Shown here one piece after another: positions 9,105 to 17,865 of a stretch of DNA of 64,000 bases. Position numbers and translations under genes: made by a program. The DNA lies in assembly GCF_030815985.1 (NCBI RefSeq), contig NZ_JAUSXM010000001.1:4650001-4714000 (forward strand), given 5' to 3'. Numbering within the stretch: the first letter of the stretch is position 1; every line of letters begins with the position of its first letter. The notes below the pieces were generated by a model, which did no database searches, was not told where the DNA came from, and was given only the letters and a program-made list of their open reading frames with translations. Source of the stretch: Paenibacillus sp. W2I17 (GTDB lineage: Bacteria > Bacillota > Bacilli > Paenibacillales > Paenibacillaceae).

Positions 9105-9127
9105 AGAGCGTGATGAGCGCTCTTTTT
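9105..9127 (+). terminator. Short terminator after yyzF
   Basis: AGAGCG and CGCTCT form a short stem around TGATGAG, followed by five T. Confidence 0.6.
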
Positions 9128-9384
9128 GTCTTTGTGGGGAATTGGTAGTGGTTGTAGGCAGCGTGGAGCTGGGCGAGGGTTATAGGGGTTAACGTGGGAG
9201 TAGGTGAGAGTAGGAAAAGAATAAGGTAGGTAGGTGCCGAGTTCCAAGTTGGGAATGAACTAGGTTGTAGCAGCGTTGCAAGGTGTATAGGTAATAGAAA
9301 TGGAAGCCGCTTGGGCATGGGGAAAGTGATGTTGGGTGACGGCGATGTGGTAGGGACGTGGGTGTGAGACCGGCCGAGTAGCTG
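9128..9384. other. G-rich, strand-skewed intergenic stretch
   Basis: About 250 bp in which the + strand is strongly enriched in G and poor in C, with many GGT and TAGG-like steps. No ORF with a ribosome site is visible on either strand. The opposite-strand frames look like composition artefacts. Confidence 0.4.
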
Positions 9385-9577
9385 TAACGAACCGGAGACG
9401 CCTTATTTGAGACAAACACCGCCTGGTTGAAATCTAACGAATTGTAGACACGTTATATTACTGAAAAGGCCTCGAAAGAGGTGGAGAACGCTCATTTTGA
9501 CTGGGATAGCGTGTTTTAGATTCGTTAGATTTTAAAGTAGCCGAAATGGGGCTGATTAAGGTGTGTGGGGTTCGTTA
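9385..9577. repeat. Inverted array of four TAACGAA units
   Basis: Four related units of about 22-27 bp, two forward (9385-9411, 9435-9456) and two inverted (9506-9527, 9555-9577). Each starts TAACGAA and continues into a CAC/GAC-C-TTA or TAT-type end. The inner pair forms a long hairpin: AAATCTAACGAAT (9430-9442) is perfectly complementary to 9520-9532 and pairing continues with mismatches to about 9456/9506. A smaller CCTC-gaaa-GAGG hairpin lies in its loop. It is about 110 bp upstream of rlmH. It looks like a REP-type or MITE-like element rather than a gene. Confidence 0.65.
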
Positions 9578-9686
9578 GCATTTGGAGAAATGTGTAGTAT
9601 AGGTATTATGAGTTGTGACAAACGATGCTAAGAAGCATCTTACTTATAGAATATCTGGCAAGACAATTTAGGAGGAATGAATTTTC

Positions 9687-10166
9687 ATGTTTATTCAGAT
9701 TATTGGCGTAGGCAAATTGAAGGAAAAATATCTGACGCTGGGCATTCAGGAATATGCCAAGCGGCTCGCCCCGTACATCAAGTTTCAGATGATCGAGGTC
9801 GCAGACGAAAAGGCGCCCGATACCCTGAGCGAGGCTGAGGTTCGGGCGGTAAAGGAGCGCGAGGGCGAACGCATCCTCGCGCATGTGAAGAGCGAGGCGC
9901 ATGTTGTCGCGCTCGCATTGGATGGCCAGCTCTGGAGTTCTGAGGAGCTGGCATTGGAGATCGACAAGCTCGGCACATATGGGACGAGCCATGTCGTGTT
10001 TGTCATCGGAGGAAGCCATGGGCTCTCCGAAGAGGTGTTGTGCCGCGCGAAGCAGCGCTTGAGCTTCGGGCGCATGACCCTGCCGCATCAGCTTATGCGG
10101 CTGGTGTTGGTGGAGCAGATTTATCGCGCGGTGAAGATAAATCGTGGTGAACCGTACCACAAGTAA
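9687..10166 (+). CDS. rlmH: 23S rRNA pseudouridine-1915 N3-methyltransferase RlmH
   Basis: SPOUT-family methyltransferase of 159 residues, which uses SAM to methylate pseudouridine 1915 in helix 69 of 23S rRNA on the assembled ribosome. Features are the N-terminal [14 protein letters not shown], the knot-forming [13 protein letters not shown] segment, and the conserved C-terminal end [17 protein letters not shown] and NRGEPYHK. The length is normal for the family. The ATG at 9687 follows AGGAGG. Its place after walJ, htrA and yyzF matches Bacillus yydA. Confidence 0.97.
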   Translation: MFIQIIGVGKLKEKYLTLGIQEYAKRLAPYIKFQMIEVADEKAPDTLSEAEVRAVKEREGERILAHVKSEAHVVALALDGQLWSSEELALEIDKLGTYGTSHVVFVIGGSHGLSEEVLCRAKQRLSFGRMTLPHQLMRLVLVEQIYRAVKINRGEPYHK

Positions 10167-10230
10167 CAGCGGAATGCTTTTGATAAAAATAGAGATCACC
10201 CGAAAGAAAACAGAGCATCGTTCACCAATT

Positions 10231-10265
10231 AAAGCCTCTATCCCGATTAGCGGAATAGAGGCTTT
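10231..10265. terminator. Palindromic terminator-like hairpin between convergent genes
   Basis: AAAGCCTCTATTCCG-type arms (10231-10245 and 10251-10265) pair almost perfectly around a five-base loop. It separates rlmH from the convergent xylosidase gene and could serve both strands. Confidence 0.6.
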
Positions 10266-10317
10266 ACATACAAAAAAGATCCAATCACCTGAAATGACTG
10301 GACCCACAATCATAAAC

Positions 10318-12342
10318 TTAAATATCAAAATCAATCGTACCCTGTTCGGTTAATTCAAAGGGACCAGGTGTAACATCTGCATCGGGTCTCTTTGTTCCGA
10401 AGAAATCGGAGTCAAAATGATATGGACTGCTGTCCGGCTCCTCATACTTCATATCGGCGTGATAAGTCTTTCCAAGCAGATCCGTGGTAACTAACATTGC
10501 AGAAGTTCTCCGAAGCAATTCGGGCTCATGGATCTGAATGTGCACCTTACCTAGCGCAGGATCAATCTCAACGTTCATACCCTTCTGTGCAACTATCTTC
10601 GCTTGGGATTCGTGACGACTTGGAACCGCATCGTTAAGAAATACATTGCCACCCATAGCCACCGGAAGAACGGCATTACCTATAAAGAAATCCTTCGCGG
10701 CATCGCCAAGCTCCATAAGCTCCTCTTTGGTGTATTCCCACCATTTCTTATCTTTCACATCCGGATGTTGATCGTAGCCGGCAAGTCCCACAGCATGAAG
10801 ATAACATATGGAATTGTCCGGAACACCATCCATGACCGTCTTCCCATCCTCTCCAACTTCATCCCTTGGTTTAAGTGGAAGATGCTCAAAAAAGGTGATG
10901 GGCACAGGCTCCCTATTAGGATCGTTGTCACCTATAAAGATATTGTTGTAGTACCTGTCGTCGCCTCCAGTGATATTGGAGTATCCGGCCATGGCCGTCT
11001 CGTGAGGGAAGTGATATGGCGTAATACGAGTAATTTCGGAACGAACTACAAATCGGCCTGCAAACAAATTATGAGCAAATGCCCCGCCCTGAGCCATATT
11101 TCTGAAATTCATCGGAGAGAGAAATAGGTTATGATCGACCATATATGGACCATGGCAAACCTCAACGAAGAGGTCTTCCGAAAGATTGTCAAAAAATACA
11201 TTACGGCTGATGCGAGTGCCCTGTGCCTGCCAGTCAAGCCAAAGCGCACGGTAACAGCTATACATTATATTTTCGCTAATTTGAGTATCCAGGGAAGCAT
11301 GAAGCTTAATTCCCGCAACTTCGGCACCGTGTCTGAGTCGTTTGTGGTGAATATTATAAATTCGGTTCTGATATATGTGGCTGAAGGCTGCTCCCATATG
11401 ACCCACAATACCTGCCTGTTCACAATCATGAATTACATTACCTCGAACAATGTGACTGCCGATATTATCCTTATGCCAGCCGGAGCGTAATGCTCGTAAA
11501 ATAACCTCCTGTTCACGTTGAGTACCGCCTTTACTATGCTTCTCCAAAGACTTGGTGTGCCCTGTGCCGATTTCGGTACCCAGGCTAATACCAACGCATT
11601 TGGATTCACTGATTATATTGTTCTCAATAATCCAGCCCTTGCTCCAGTGAGGTCCAATTAAACCTTCCTGGTAGTCTGTAGGTGGTGCCCATTGGGGGGA
11701 GGCTTGACGCAGAGTAAAACCGCTTACGGTGATGTAGTTAATTCCCGGTTTCTCAGGCCAGAAGCAATAAGGACGTACATTAATCTCTACGTTTTCCGTA
11801 CGAGGATCTTTTCCACCAAAGTTGGTCCAGATTTTTGTTGTCGTAGAACCAACCTCGGCATACCATTTTAACAATGAATCCTTGGGATACTTGGCTTCGG
11901 ACCAAACTTCAGGGTTGTTAACGCTTTCAATACTATCGCATTCATACAATGATTTGCCATCCAAATAGACATCGCCGAGATGAATTGGGAAGGGCCCGTC
12001 AAACAACCAGTCTCCACTAAGCTCTACCTCATAGGGATTGCGAACGGAAAAGAGGGAATTGAGCACTTCTGTGCTCCAAACATGGTCTCCTTCAGACTTC
12101 CAGTTTGTAACCCGCTCAGCTCCTGTAATCACTACTTCTCCGTCTCCTGCGGATCGATATACGATTCTATGCTCCGCTGTTCCTCCATTAGCCGGGTTAA
12201 CCCACTCTCTGTATACTCCCGCATGAACAATAACTGTATCACCGGCCATGGCATGAGCCGCAGCGCGTGATATGGTACGAAGGGGTTGATCCGCTGTTCC
12301 TCTTCCTTGATCATTCCCATGTATGGATACATGATATTCCAT
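10318..12342 (-). CDS. GH120-type beta-xylosidase (right-handed beta-helix)
   Basis: A 674-residue intracellular protein without a signal peptide. The opening MEYHVSIHGNDQGRGTADQP, the VHAGVYREWVNP segment, WAPPTDY-EGLIGPHWSKGW and WLDWQAQGTR closely resemble GH120 beta-xylosidases such as XylC of Thermoanaerobacterium. Asp370 (WLDW) and Glu394 (FVEVCHGP) sit where I recall the family's catalytic pair (Asp382/Glu405 in XylC). It would release xylose from imported xylo-oligosaccharides. The ATG at 12342 follows AAGGAGAG. The gene stands alone with its own promoter. The general beta-helix/DUF1565 repeat label also fits, but the family match looks specific. Confidence 0.82.
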   Translation of the reverse strand: MEYHVSIHGNDQGRGTADQPLRTISRAAAHAMAGDTVIVHAGVYREWVNPANGGTAEHRIVYRSAGDGEVVITGAERVTNWKSEGDHVWSTEVLNSLFSVRNPYEVELSGDWLFDGPFPIHLGDVYLDGKSLYECDSIESVNNPEVWSEAKYPKDSLLKWYAEVGSTTTKIWTNFGGKDPRTENVEINVRPYCFWPEKPGINYITVSGFTLRQASPQWAPPTDYQEGLIGPHWSKGWIIENNIISESKCVGISLGTEIGTGHTKSLEKHSKGGTQREQEVILRALRSGWHKDNIGSHIVRGNVIHDCEQAGIVGHMGAAFSHIYQNRIYNIHHKRLRHGAEVAGIKLHASLDTQISENIMYSCYRALWLDWQAQGTRISRNVFFDNLSEDLFVEVCHGPYMVDHNLFLSPMNFRNMAQGGAFAHNLFAGRFVVRSEITRITPYHFPHETAMAGYSNITGGDDRYYNNIFIGDNDPNREPVPITFFEHLPLKPRDEVGEDGKTVMDGVPDNSICYLHAVGLAGYDQHPDVKDKKWWEYTKEELMELGDAAKDFFIGNAVLPVAMGGNVFLNDAVPSRHESQAKIVAQKGMNVEIDPALGKVHIQIHEPELLRRTSAMLVTTDLLGKTYHADMKYEEPDSSPYHFDSDFFGTKRPDADVTPGPFELTEQGTIDFDI

Positions 12343-12384
12343 AACAACTCTCCTTCTATTTTAAAATTATTGTTGTATCCCGTT

Positions 12385-12413
12385 ATTATACTAGAAAATA
12401 ATTATAATGGCAG
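12385..12413 (-). promoter_or_regulatory. Predicted SigA promoter of the xylosidase gene
   Basis: On the minus strand, CTGCCA (12413-12408) and TATAAT (12390-12385) are separated by 17 bp, 43 bp before the xylosidase ATG. The -10 is perfect and the -35 matches 4 of 6. Confidence 0.6.
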
Positions 12414-12458
12414 AGATAGGAAGGCGGATGTTAGGCTAAATGGATACTGATATAAGGT

Positions 12459-12495
12459 AAACTACATCCACTACCCTATGAGGTTGTAGTTTTTT
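12459..12495 (+). terminator. Isolated terminator-like hairpin
   Basis: AAACTACATCC pairs with GGTTGTAGTTT (one mismatch) and is followed by a T run. It points toward the MetE-like gene but lies upstream of that gene's apparent -10 box. It may protect against read-through from the left or be a relic. Confidence 0.4.
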
Positions 12496-12575
12496 GCTTT
12501 TTGAGTCTTTTAGTTATTGTTAAAAGCTATGACTAGCCATGCTTTTTTCATATAACAAGCATTCCTTTCCACCAT

Positions 12576-12583
12576 GCTATACT
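12576..12583 (+). promoter_or_regulatory. Predicted extended -10 promoter of the MetE-like gene
   Basis: TGCTATACT (12575-12583) gives an extended -10, 34 bp before the ATG at 12617. No good -35 is seen, as is common with extended -10 promoters. No SAM-riboswitch (S-box) core was found upstream. Confidence 0.4.
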
Positions 12584-12616
12584 CATTAGAATAAAAAGTT
12601 AGAAGGAGAAATAGTT

Positions 12617-13702
12617 ATGATACCATTTCGTAATGATCATGTAGGTAGCTTTCTACGTCCTGCAGATTTAAGTCAGGCACGTGAACAATATAAATCAGGC
12701 AACATCACATATGAGGAATTAAGAGCTGTTGAAGATAAAGAGATTATTCGAATTATTGAAAAGCAAAAGGAAAATGGCGTATTGGCAGTTACGGATGGTG
12801 AATTCCGTAGAAGCTGGTGGCATTTTGATTTTCTGGGTGGATTGGATGGCGTAGAGTTGTATGAGCAAATAGACGGACCGAAATTCCATAATATGCAAAC
12901 GCGCAAGGGTGGGATTCGTGTTGTTGGTAAAGTTGATTTCTCGAGTCATCCCTTTGTTCAGGATTTTGAGTTTTTGAAAAAGCATGCAGGTGACGCTGTA
13001 GCGAAACAGACCATTCCAAGTCCTAACATGCTTCTATATCGATTGGAAAATGACGCTAATATCTATACGGACCGAGAGCAATTCCTTCAGGATACGATTG
13101 CGGCGTATCAAAAAGCCATTCAAGCTTTCTATGATGCGGGGTGCCGATACCTGCAATTAGATGATACTGCTTGGGCGGACCTATTCTCAGAAGCTGGTCA
13201 CGATAAGCTGCGTGCCAAAGGTCTGGAACCGGCAGAAGAGTTGAAAACGATGCAGCGAATGATTAACGAAACATTGGCTCATAAACCGGCAGATTTAGTT
13301 GTGACGATGCATATTTGTCGTGGTAACTATAAATCGAATTATTTCTCAACGGGTGGTTATGATTACGCTTCTGAAGTTATCTTTGGAGGCTTAAACGTAG
13401 ATGGATTATTTTTAGAATTTGATGATGAGCGCTCAGGTGGTTTTGAGCCATTACAATATGTGAATCGAAAAGATTTGAAAATCGTGCTTGGTTTACTCAC
13501 ATCAAAAACAGGCGAGTTAGAGGATAAAGAACACATTAAAGCTCGGATTGCAGAGGCGGCAACCTATGTACCACTTGAGCAACTTTGTTTGAGTCCACAA
13601 TGTGGTTTTTCATCTACAGAAGAAGGCAATATTTTAACGGAAGAACAACAATGGCGTAAACTTCGTTATGTGAAGGAAATTGCAGAAGAAGTTTGGAATT
13701 AA
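12617..13702 (+). CDS. MetE-like cobalamin-independent methyltransferase (YxjG/YxjH type)
   Basis: A 361-residue protein corresponding to the catalytic (C-terminal) half of cobalamin-independent methionine synthase. Zinc ligands visible are His232 and Cys234 (MHICRGN), Glu267 (LEFDDER) and Cys329 (LSPQCGF). Proteins of this stand-alone type (B. subtilis YxjG/YxjH) methylate homocysteine or related thiols; the methyl donor is uncertain. The ATG follows AGAAGGAGA. It is 28 bp upstream of an aldehyde dehydrogenase with no terminator between, so the two are probably co-transcribed. A paralogue is at 39700-40839. Codon use is more AT-rich than in that copy. Confidence 0.85.
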   Translation: MIPFRNDHVGSFLRPADLSQAREQYKSGNITYEELRAVEDKEIIRIIEKQKENGVLAVTDGEFRRSWWHFDFLGGLDGVELYEQIDGPKFHNMQTRKGGIRVVGKVDFSSHPFVQDFEFLKKHAGDAVAKQTIPSPNMLLYRLENDANIYTDREQFLQDTIAAYQKAIQAFYDAGCRYLQLDDTAWADLFSEAGHDKLRAKGLEPAEELKTMQRMINETLAHKPADLVVTMHICRGNYKSNYFSTGGYDYASEVIFGGLNVDGLFLEFDDERSGGFEPLQYVNRKDLKIVLGLLTSKTGELEDKEHIKARIAEAATYVPLEQLCLSPQCGFSSTEEGNILTEEQQWRKLRYVKEIAEEVWN

Positions 13703-13730
13703 TCGATCTAAATAACGGAGGGGATTCAAA

Positions 13731-15221
13731 ATGACGATCCAAGCAGACCAAGAGACAATTATAGTTGAAGCGTTCATTAATGGTCAAAATGTAAAATCCC
13801 TTTCGCAGGTAGCAAAAGAGAATCCGACAAACCCAACTGAGATCGTAGGCTATTTCCCTGTCACTACGAAAGAACAAGCCGTTGAAGCGATTGAAGCTGC
13901 GGCAGGGGCTTTTAAAACATGGAAGCAGACCTCCATTGATGAACGCATTATTATGATGAGTAAGGCGATCGAGAAGATTAGAGCAGCTGAGAATGAAATT
14001 GTACATTTGCTGTCTAGAGAGCATGGCAAGCCCCTGTATGATGCACACGGTGAAATTTATGTTTCGTTAATGTGGATGGAGTTTGCTTGTAATGAAGCTA
14101 AATCGGCTCTACAGGAAGAGATCAAAGAGCATGAGAATGGTAAAACCATTCTTTCCTATGATCCAATTGGTGTGGTGGCAGCGATTAGTCCATGGAACTA
14201 TCCCATTGCTTTATCTACGATTAAGATCGCTCCTGCCTTACTTGCGGGTAACACGATTGTGCTTAAACCAAGCCCATATGCGCCACTGGCGGCAGCGAAG
14301 GTGGCAGAGATTATTGCGAGTGAGTTCCCGGCTGGGGTAATCAATGTCGTTCATGGTGATGCGGATGTGGGTGTTGAACTGACTAGTAATCCTCTTGTTA
14401 CTAAAATCGCCTTTACAGGTGGAACCGCAACAGCTAAGCATATCATTAAAGCTGCGTCGGAAACGATTAAGGATATGACGCTTGAGCTTGGTGGTAATGA
14501 TGCGGCTATCTTCTTGGAAAGCTTTGATGTTCATGATGAGCGAGCAATGCGCCGGATTGTCATTTCTAATTTCTTGACAGCAGGCCAGATCTGTATGATC
14601 GCCAAACGTGTGTATGTACACCGTTCTATTTATGATGAGTTTGTGGAAAAATATATAGAGGCGGCTAATCGCTGGATTCGAATTGGTGATCCATTTGATT
14701 CGAATACGACAGTAGGTCCGGTTAATAACCTGAAGCAGAAAAATGTCGTGCTTGGTTTGGTTGAAGATGCGCAAAAGCGCGGGGCTAAGGTTATCCCTCT
14801 CGGGCAAATTCTTGATCAGAAGCTGTTTGAACAAGGTTACTACCTACAACCTACGCTTGTCTTAGGTTGCGATGTTCATGATCCGATTGTAGTGGAGGAA
14901 CAGTTTGGTCCTACGGTTCCGATTCTGCCATTTGACGATGAAGAGCAGGTTATTCATCTACACAATGAAAGCATATATGGATTGACGAGTTCTGTGTGGG
15001 GGAAAGAAGAGGATGCCATCTCCGTCGCACGTCAACTCGAAGCTGGAACGACCATGATCAATACAGCTGCTGTGCAGGGTCTCGACGTTCGGTTCCCTTT
15101 TGGTGGCTTCAAGCAATCTGGTATTGGCCGTGAATACGGCGCCGAAGGTATCCGCACTTATACAGAAAAGCATGTCATCAACGTTCCGAAGACACTGGAT
15201 CTTCCTTATATACCAGAGTAA
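13731..15221 (+). CDS. NAD(P)-dependent aldehyde dehydrogenase
   Basis: A 496-residue member of the aldehyde dehydrogenase superfamily, oxidising an aldehyde to the acid. Motifs: SPWNYPIALS with the oxyanion-hole Asn, VLKPSPYAP for cofactor binding, FTGG, general base Glu252 (LELGGND) and nucleophile Cys288 (GQICMIAK). The overall pattern resembles succinate-semialdehyde dehydrogenases, but the substrate cannot be read from sequence. The ribosome site is GGAGGGG. The upstream MetE-like partner is an unusual neighbour. A strong bidirectional terminator follows. Confidence 0.9.
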   Translation: MTIQADQETIIVEAFINGQNVKSLSQVAKENPTNPTEIVGYFPVTTKEQAVEAIEAAAGAFKTWKQTSIDERIIMMSKAIEKIRAAENEIVHLLSREHGKPLYDAHGEIYVSLMWMEFACNEAKSALQEEIKEHENGKTILSYDPIGVVAAISPWNYPIALSTIKIAPALLAGNTIVLKPSPYAPLAAAKVAEIIASEFPAGVINVVHGDADVGVELTSNPLVTKIAFTGGTATAKHIIKAASETIKDMTLELGGNDAAIFLESFDVHDERAMRRIVISNFLTAGQICMIAKRVYVHRSIYDEFVEKYIEAANRWIRIGDPFDSNTTVGPVNNLKQKNVVLGLVEDAQKRGAKVIPLGQILDQKLFEQGYYLQPTLVLGCDVHDPIVVEEQFGPTVPILPFDDEEQVIHLHNESIYGLTSSVWGKEEDAISVARQLEAGTTMINTAAVQGLDVRFPFGGFKQSGIGREYGAEGIRTYTEKHVINVPKTLDLPYIPE

Positions 15222-15344
15222 ATCTTATAGTACACAACTTCGCATCGTACAGGGAATGTACATGTGAAATTGAATGTAGGCTACTTCAAAGTGTTAAAGA
15301 GTGAGATGAAATCTGGTGGCAATCAAAATAATAAAAAACAAAGA

Positions 15345-15373
15345 AGCCACTCCATTTTTCTGGAGTGGCTTTG
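15345..15373. terminator. Bidirectional terminator between convergent genes
   Basis: AGCCACTCCA (15345-15354) pairs perfectly with TGGAGTGGCT (15361-15370) around a T-rich loop. A-rich sequence on the left and TTTG on the right suit both strands. Confidence 0.75.
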
Positions 15374-15401
15374 TACTCAGCTATTATACGGTGAACAGCG
15401 G

Positions 15402-15854
15402 TTATTTTCTACCTAGTGTCTCCCAAATTCCATGGAGCCAGGAATCGAACTCAGCATCTTTGTCGCCCTCGTAAGTATCATAAATATCCAGACGTGTCTT
15501 TTGCAGTTTTTCCTTAAATTGCTCGAATGTGTGACCTTCAGGAAGGCTTTTTTTAATCCGTAGCAAAATTTTGTTAGTACCTTTAAACAGCTCACCTTTG
15601 TTTTTGGCAGGCATTTGTACATCTTCATCCAACTGCTTGAGCTTGTGATATGCGGCTTCGCGCACTTGAAACACTTGATCATTTTTCAAAACATGCTGAA
15701 GCAATTTAATGGTAGGGGCTGTATTCCAGTTCCCCAATTCGTTCACCGCATTCAGTCTTTCTCTCCAGCTTGACGTCCGGTTAGCCGCTCGTTTGAGCTC
15801 TTCAAAGTTCTCCGGTAGTTCGTTAACTGCTCCAATATCATGGTTGTTCGTCAA
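15402..15854 (-). CDS. HEAT-repeat protein
   Basis: A 150-residue cytoplasmic protein. Residues about 25-75 form HEAT-like helical hairpins (WRERLNAVNELGNWNTAPTI, then VFQVREAAYHKLKQL). The C-terminal half is charged and helical with a conserved-looking end (FDSWLHGIWETLGRK). HEAT repeats are protein-protein binding scaffolds; no enzymatic motif is seen. The start is TTG at 15854 with AAGGAG eight bases upstream. Its partner is unknown. It is convergent with the aldehyde dehydrogenase gene. Confidence 0.75.
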   Translation of the reverse strand: MTNNHDIGAVNELPENFEELKRAANRTSSWRERLNAVNELGNWNTAPTIKLLQHVLKNDQVFQVREAAYHKLKQLDEDVQMPAKNKGELFKGTNKILLRIKKSLPEGHTFEQFKEKLQKTRLDIYDTYEGDKDAEFDSWLHGIWETLGRK

Positions 15855-15945
15855 AATTCAATCTCCTTAATCATCGCCATCTCGGCAGAATGATGAATGT
15901 TATTTATGTGATCACTATTATAGCACGAACCAGACTAAACTACTC

Positions 15946-16350
15946 CTATGAAGCCGATTGGTTAGCCTTTTCCTTAATGAAGTCCACCATATACACCCAA
16001 CCAATTAGTCCGCATAAAACAAAACCAAACGCATGCAAAGATCCATAAATGGGAATAAAATCGAGTATGGTTAAGGAGTACATATTTTTCAGTAACGGAT
16101 AGAAGATGGAAATGACAATAACCGTGTAAAAGGCTAGACAAGAAAGGCCTAAGAAGAAGGCTGCCTTAATATCCAAAGCATTTTTTCTCAAGTAAGTAAG
16201 GAGATAAGCGGTGTAAACCACAATATTACAAGCGAACAAAGTGACACCGACGTATTCAATTGGCTTGGAGAAAATCATACCAATAGCAATCAATATGGGT
16301 CCGATGATATCGATGGCAACAACCCAGGGATACCAGCTTTTCTTAGTCAT
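15946..16350 (-). pseudogene. YndJ-like membrane protein, C-terminal piece
   Basis: Four to five hydrophobic helices (WVVAIDIIGPILIAIGMIF, YVGVTLFACNIVVYTAYLL and others), 134 residues from the first ATG. The reading frame continues upstream of that ATG for 27 codons (about 16351-16431) with membrane-protein sequence, THALSSLHFHFSSAIVPIF, typical of the YndJ family. It has no good ribosome site at 16350. Together with the piece at 16436-16921 it makes one gene broken by a frameshift near 16440-16450. Either the gene is dead or the shift is a sequencing error. Confidence 0.65.
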
Positions 16351-16435
16351 GATGCGTCCCAGTGCACCAATAAAAATCGGAACGATCGCAGATGAGAAAT
16401 GAAAGTGGAGCGAGCTTAACGCGTGCGTTGCAGGA

Positions 16436-16921
16436 TTAGCTTGAAAGAGGGTTTAATTGATATTGATATAAGGTAAACCAAATACCCCCGATAAAAAAAT
16501 AAACGAGCCCCGCACCAATCGCTATTTCAGCTGCTTTTCCTTTAGAGATTACAATAGTGGTCAAGCCATAGATGCCAAGCAGCAGTGTGAACAGTAGCCA
16601 TCCAAGAGACAGAATTCCTGGGATTTCCGTGCTTTCTAACCCCCACATCTTACTACTCATTACCGACGCCAGGGTAAGAAGCGCAGCGGGAAATTGAAGC
16701 CATTTCATAGCTGCATAAATCATTCGTTGATGTTTATTCTTTTCGTCATGGTTCAAAAGTAAAATCACAAGAGGTACAATGACAAAAGCCGCAAAAAGTA
16801 GAAATTTTTCAACAAGTTCGAATTGGAAGTAATCAAGGGAAAATATAAGAATGGTTATAATTCCACCAGGAAACACTGTTAAAAATAATGATTTCATTCG
16901 TTGCTTCAAGGAACTTTTCAT
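16436..16921 (-). pseudogene. YndJ-like membrane protein, N-terminal piece (frameshifted)
   Basis: A 161-residue N-terminal piece with about five TM segments (FLLFAAFVIVPLVILLL, ILSLGWLLFTLLLGIYGLT, IAIGAGLVYFFIGGIWFTLY). The start is sound: ATG at 16921 with AAAGGAA upstream. The frame ends at 16436 just after YQYQLN. Moving one base forward within ACCCTCTTTCAAGC restores an open frame that runs into the downstream piece. One extra base in the CCC or TTT run explains this. The joined product would be roughly 320 residues. YndJ has no known function. Confidence 0.65.
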
Positions 16922-17065
16922 GGGGTTTCCTTTCTAACTACGTTTATCGTAAGAACTGCCTGTATCCAGTTGTGCAGCATTCTTTAGTATAGATCGGCAA
17001 TTCTTCTTTTAGTAGTCTAACACATTTATTTGTCAATATATGAAAATAAACTTATCTTACTGCGG

Positions 17066-17107
17066 TTGATGGAGTCATGGGAAATAGCCCTTCCGCTCTA
17101 CAAAGAC
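17066..17107 (+). pseudogene. Remnant of a duplicated AlkD-like gene
   Basis: About 40 bp upstream of the AlkD-like gene nearly repeat a segment inside it (17463-17505, coding for the SWENSPSALQ region), with several substitutions and one missing base. It looks like the stump of a decayed tandem copy. Confidence 0.5.
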
Positions 17108-17135
17108 TTTCGCCATAAAGGAGCTGTGGTATCAA

Positions 17136-17804
17136 ATGTATAAGGATAAAAGTATAGAAATGAAATACTCTTCAAAAGCAGGGGACATTCTACAACAGAT
17201 CAATAGTAAAACTAAGCTAGGCGAATTACGAAAAATCGCAAAGGATATTAAAAAAGATCACGAACTAGCTATGGAACTTTGGTCGACCGAAGCGTTTTTG
17301 CCCAGACTATTAGCTATTTTAATTATGGATAAAAAACTTCTCTCACAAGAAGTGCTTAATAAGTTTGATAAGGATATGCAGACTCACACTTTTGATGAGC
17401 GAAATAACTTAATGGATTGGTTAATGGCTAATCAGCTCACCAAAGACAAGAAGACCATTGCATTGATGGGGTCATGGGAAAACAGCCCTTCTGCTCTTCA
17501 AAGGCGAGCTTTTTGGTATTATCAAGTGCGATTGAGATGGACTGGACAAACGCCTCCTGATAACACCGAAGACTTACTATCTGCAATTGAAGCTAATATT
17601 ACGCAGGAAGAGCCGGAAGTTCAGTGGGCTATGAATTTCATTGCAGGCTGGATAGGCATTTATGATCAAAAGTATCGTGCACGTTGTATTAAACTTGGTG
17701 AGAATACAGGGCTTTATAAAGATGAAATGGTATCAAAGGGCTGTACTCCTAATTATTTGCCAGAGTTCATTGCAATTGAAGTTAACAAACGAAATAAGAA
17801 TTAG
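17136..17804 (+). CDS. DNA alkylation repair protein (AlkD/AlkC-like)
   Basis: A 222-residue all-helical protein of the DNA alkylation-repair (PF08713) type. Family hallmarks include the repeated HEAT-like helices, the Trp-rich SWENSPSALQRRAFWYYQVR segment, and VQWAMNFIAGWIG near the end. AlkD enzymes remove positively charged N3/N7-alkylated bases without flipping them out. This member is divergent and I cannot vouch for activity. The ATG at 17136 has AAAGGAG twelve bases upstream, rather far; the ATG at 17160 is an alternative. A strong terminator follows. Confidence 0.75.
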   Translation: MYKDKSIEMKYSSKAGDILQQINSKTKLGELRKIAKDIKKDHELAMELWSTEAFLPRLLAILIMDKKLLSQEVLNKFDKDMQTHTFDERNNLMDWLMANQLTKDKKTIALMGSWENSPSALQRRAFWYYQVRLRWTGQTPPDNTEDLLSAIEANITQEEPEVQWAMNFIAGWIGIYDQKYRARCIKLGENTGLYKDEMVSKGCTPNYLPEFIAIEVNKRNKN

Positions 17805-17865
17805 TTGCCTCTGAAATATTCATTAGTATCTGATGTGAAAATAAGAATTCGAAGCCTCAATATAG

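Noticed and set aside
12443..16475. A 20-of-21 base match (GATA-TGATATAAGGTAAAC) between the spacer at 12443 and the YndJ-like gene at 16454
   Set aside because: Too short and without flanking similarity to support a duplicated fragment. It may be chance in AT-rich DNA.
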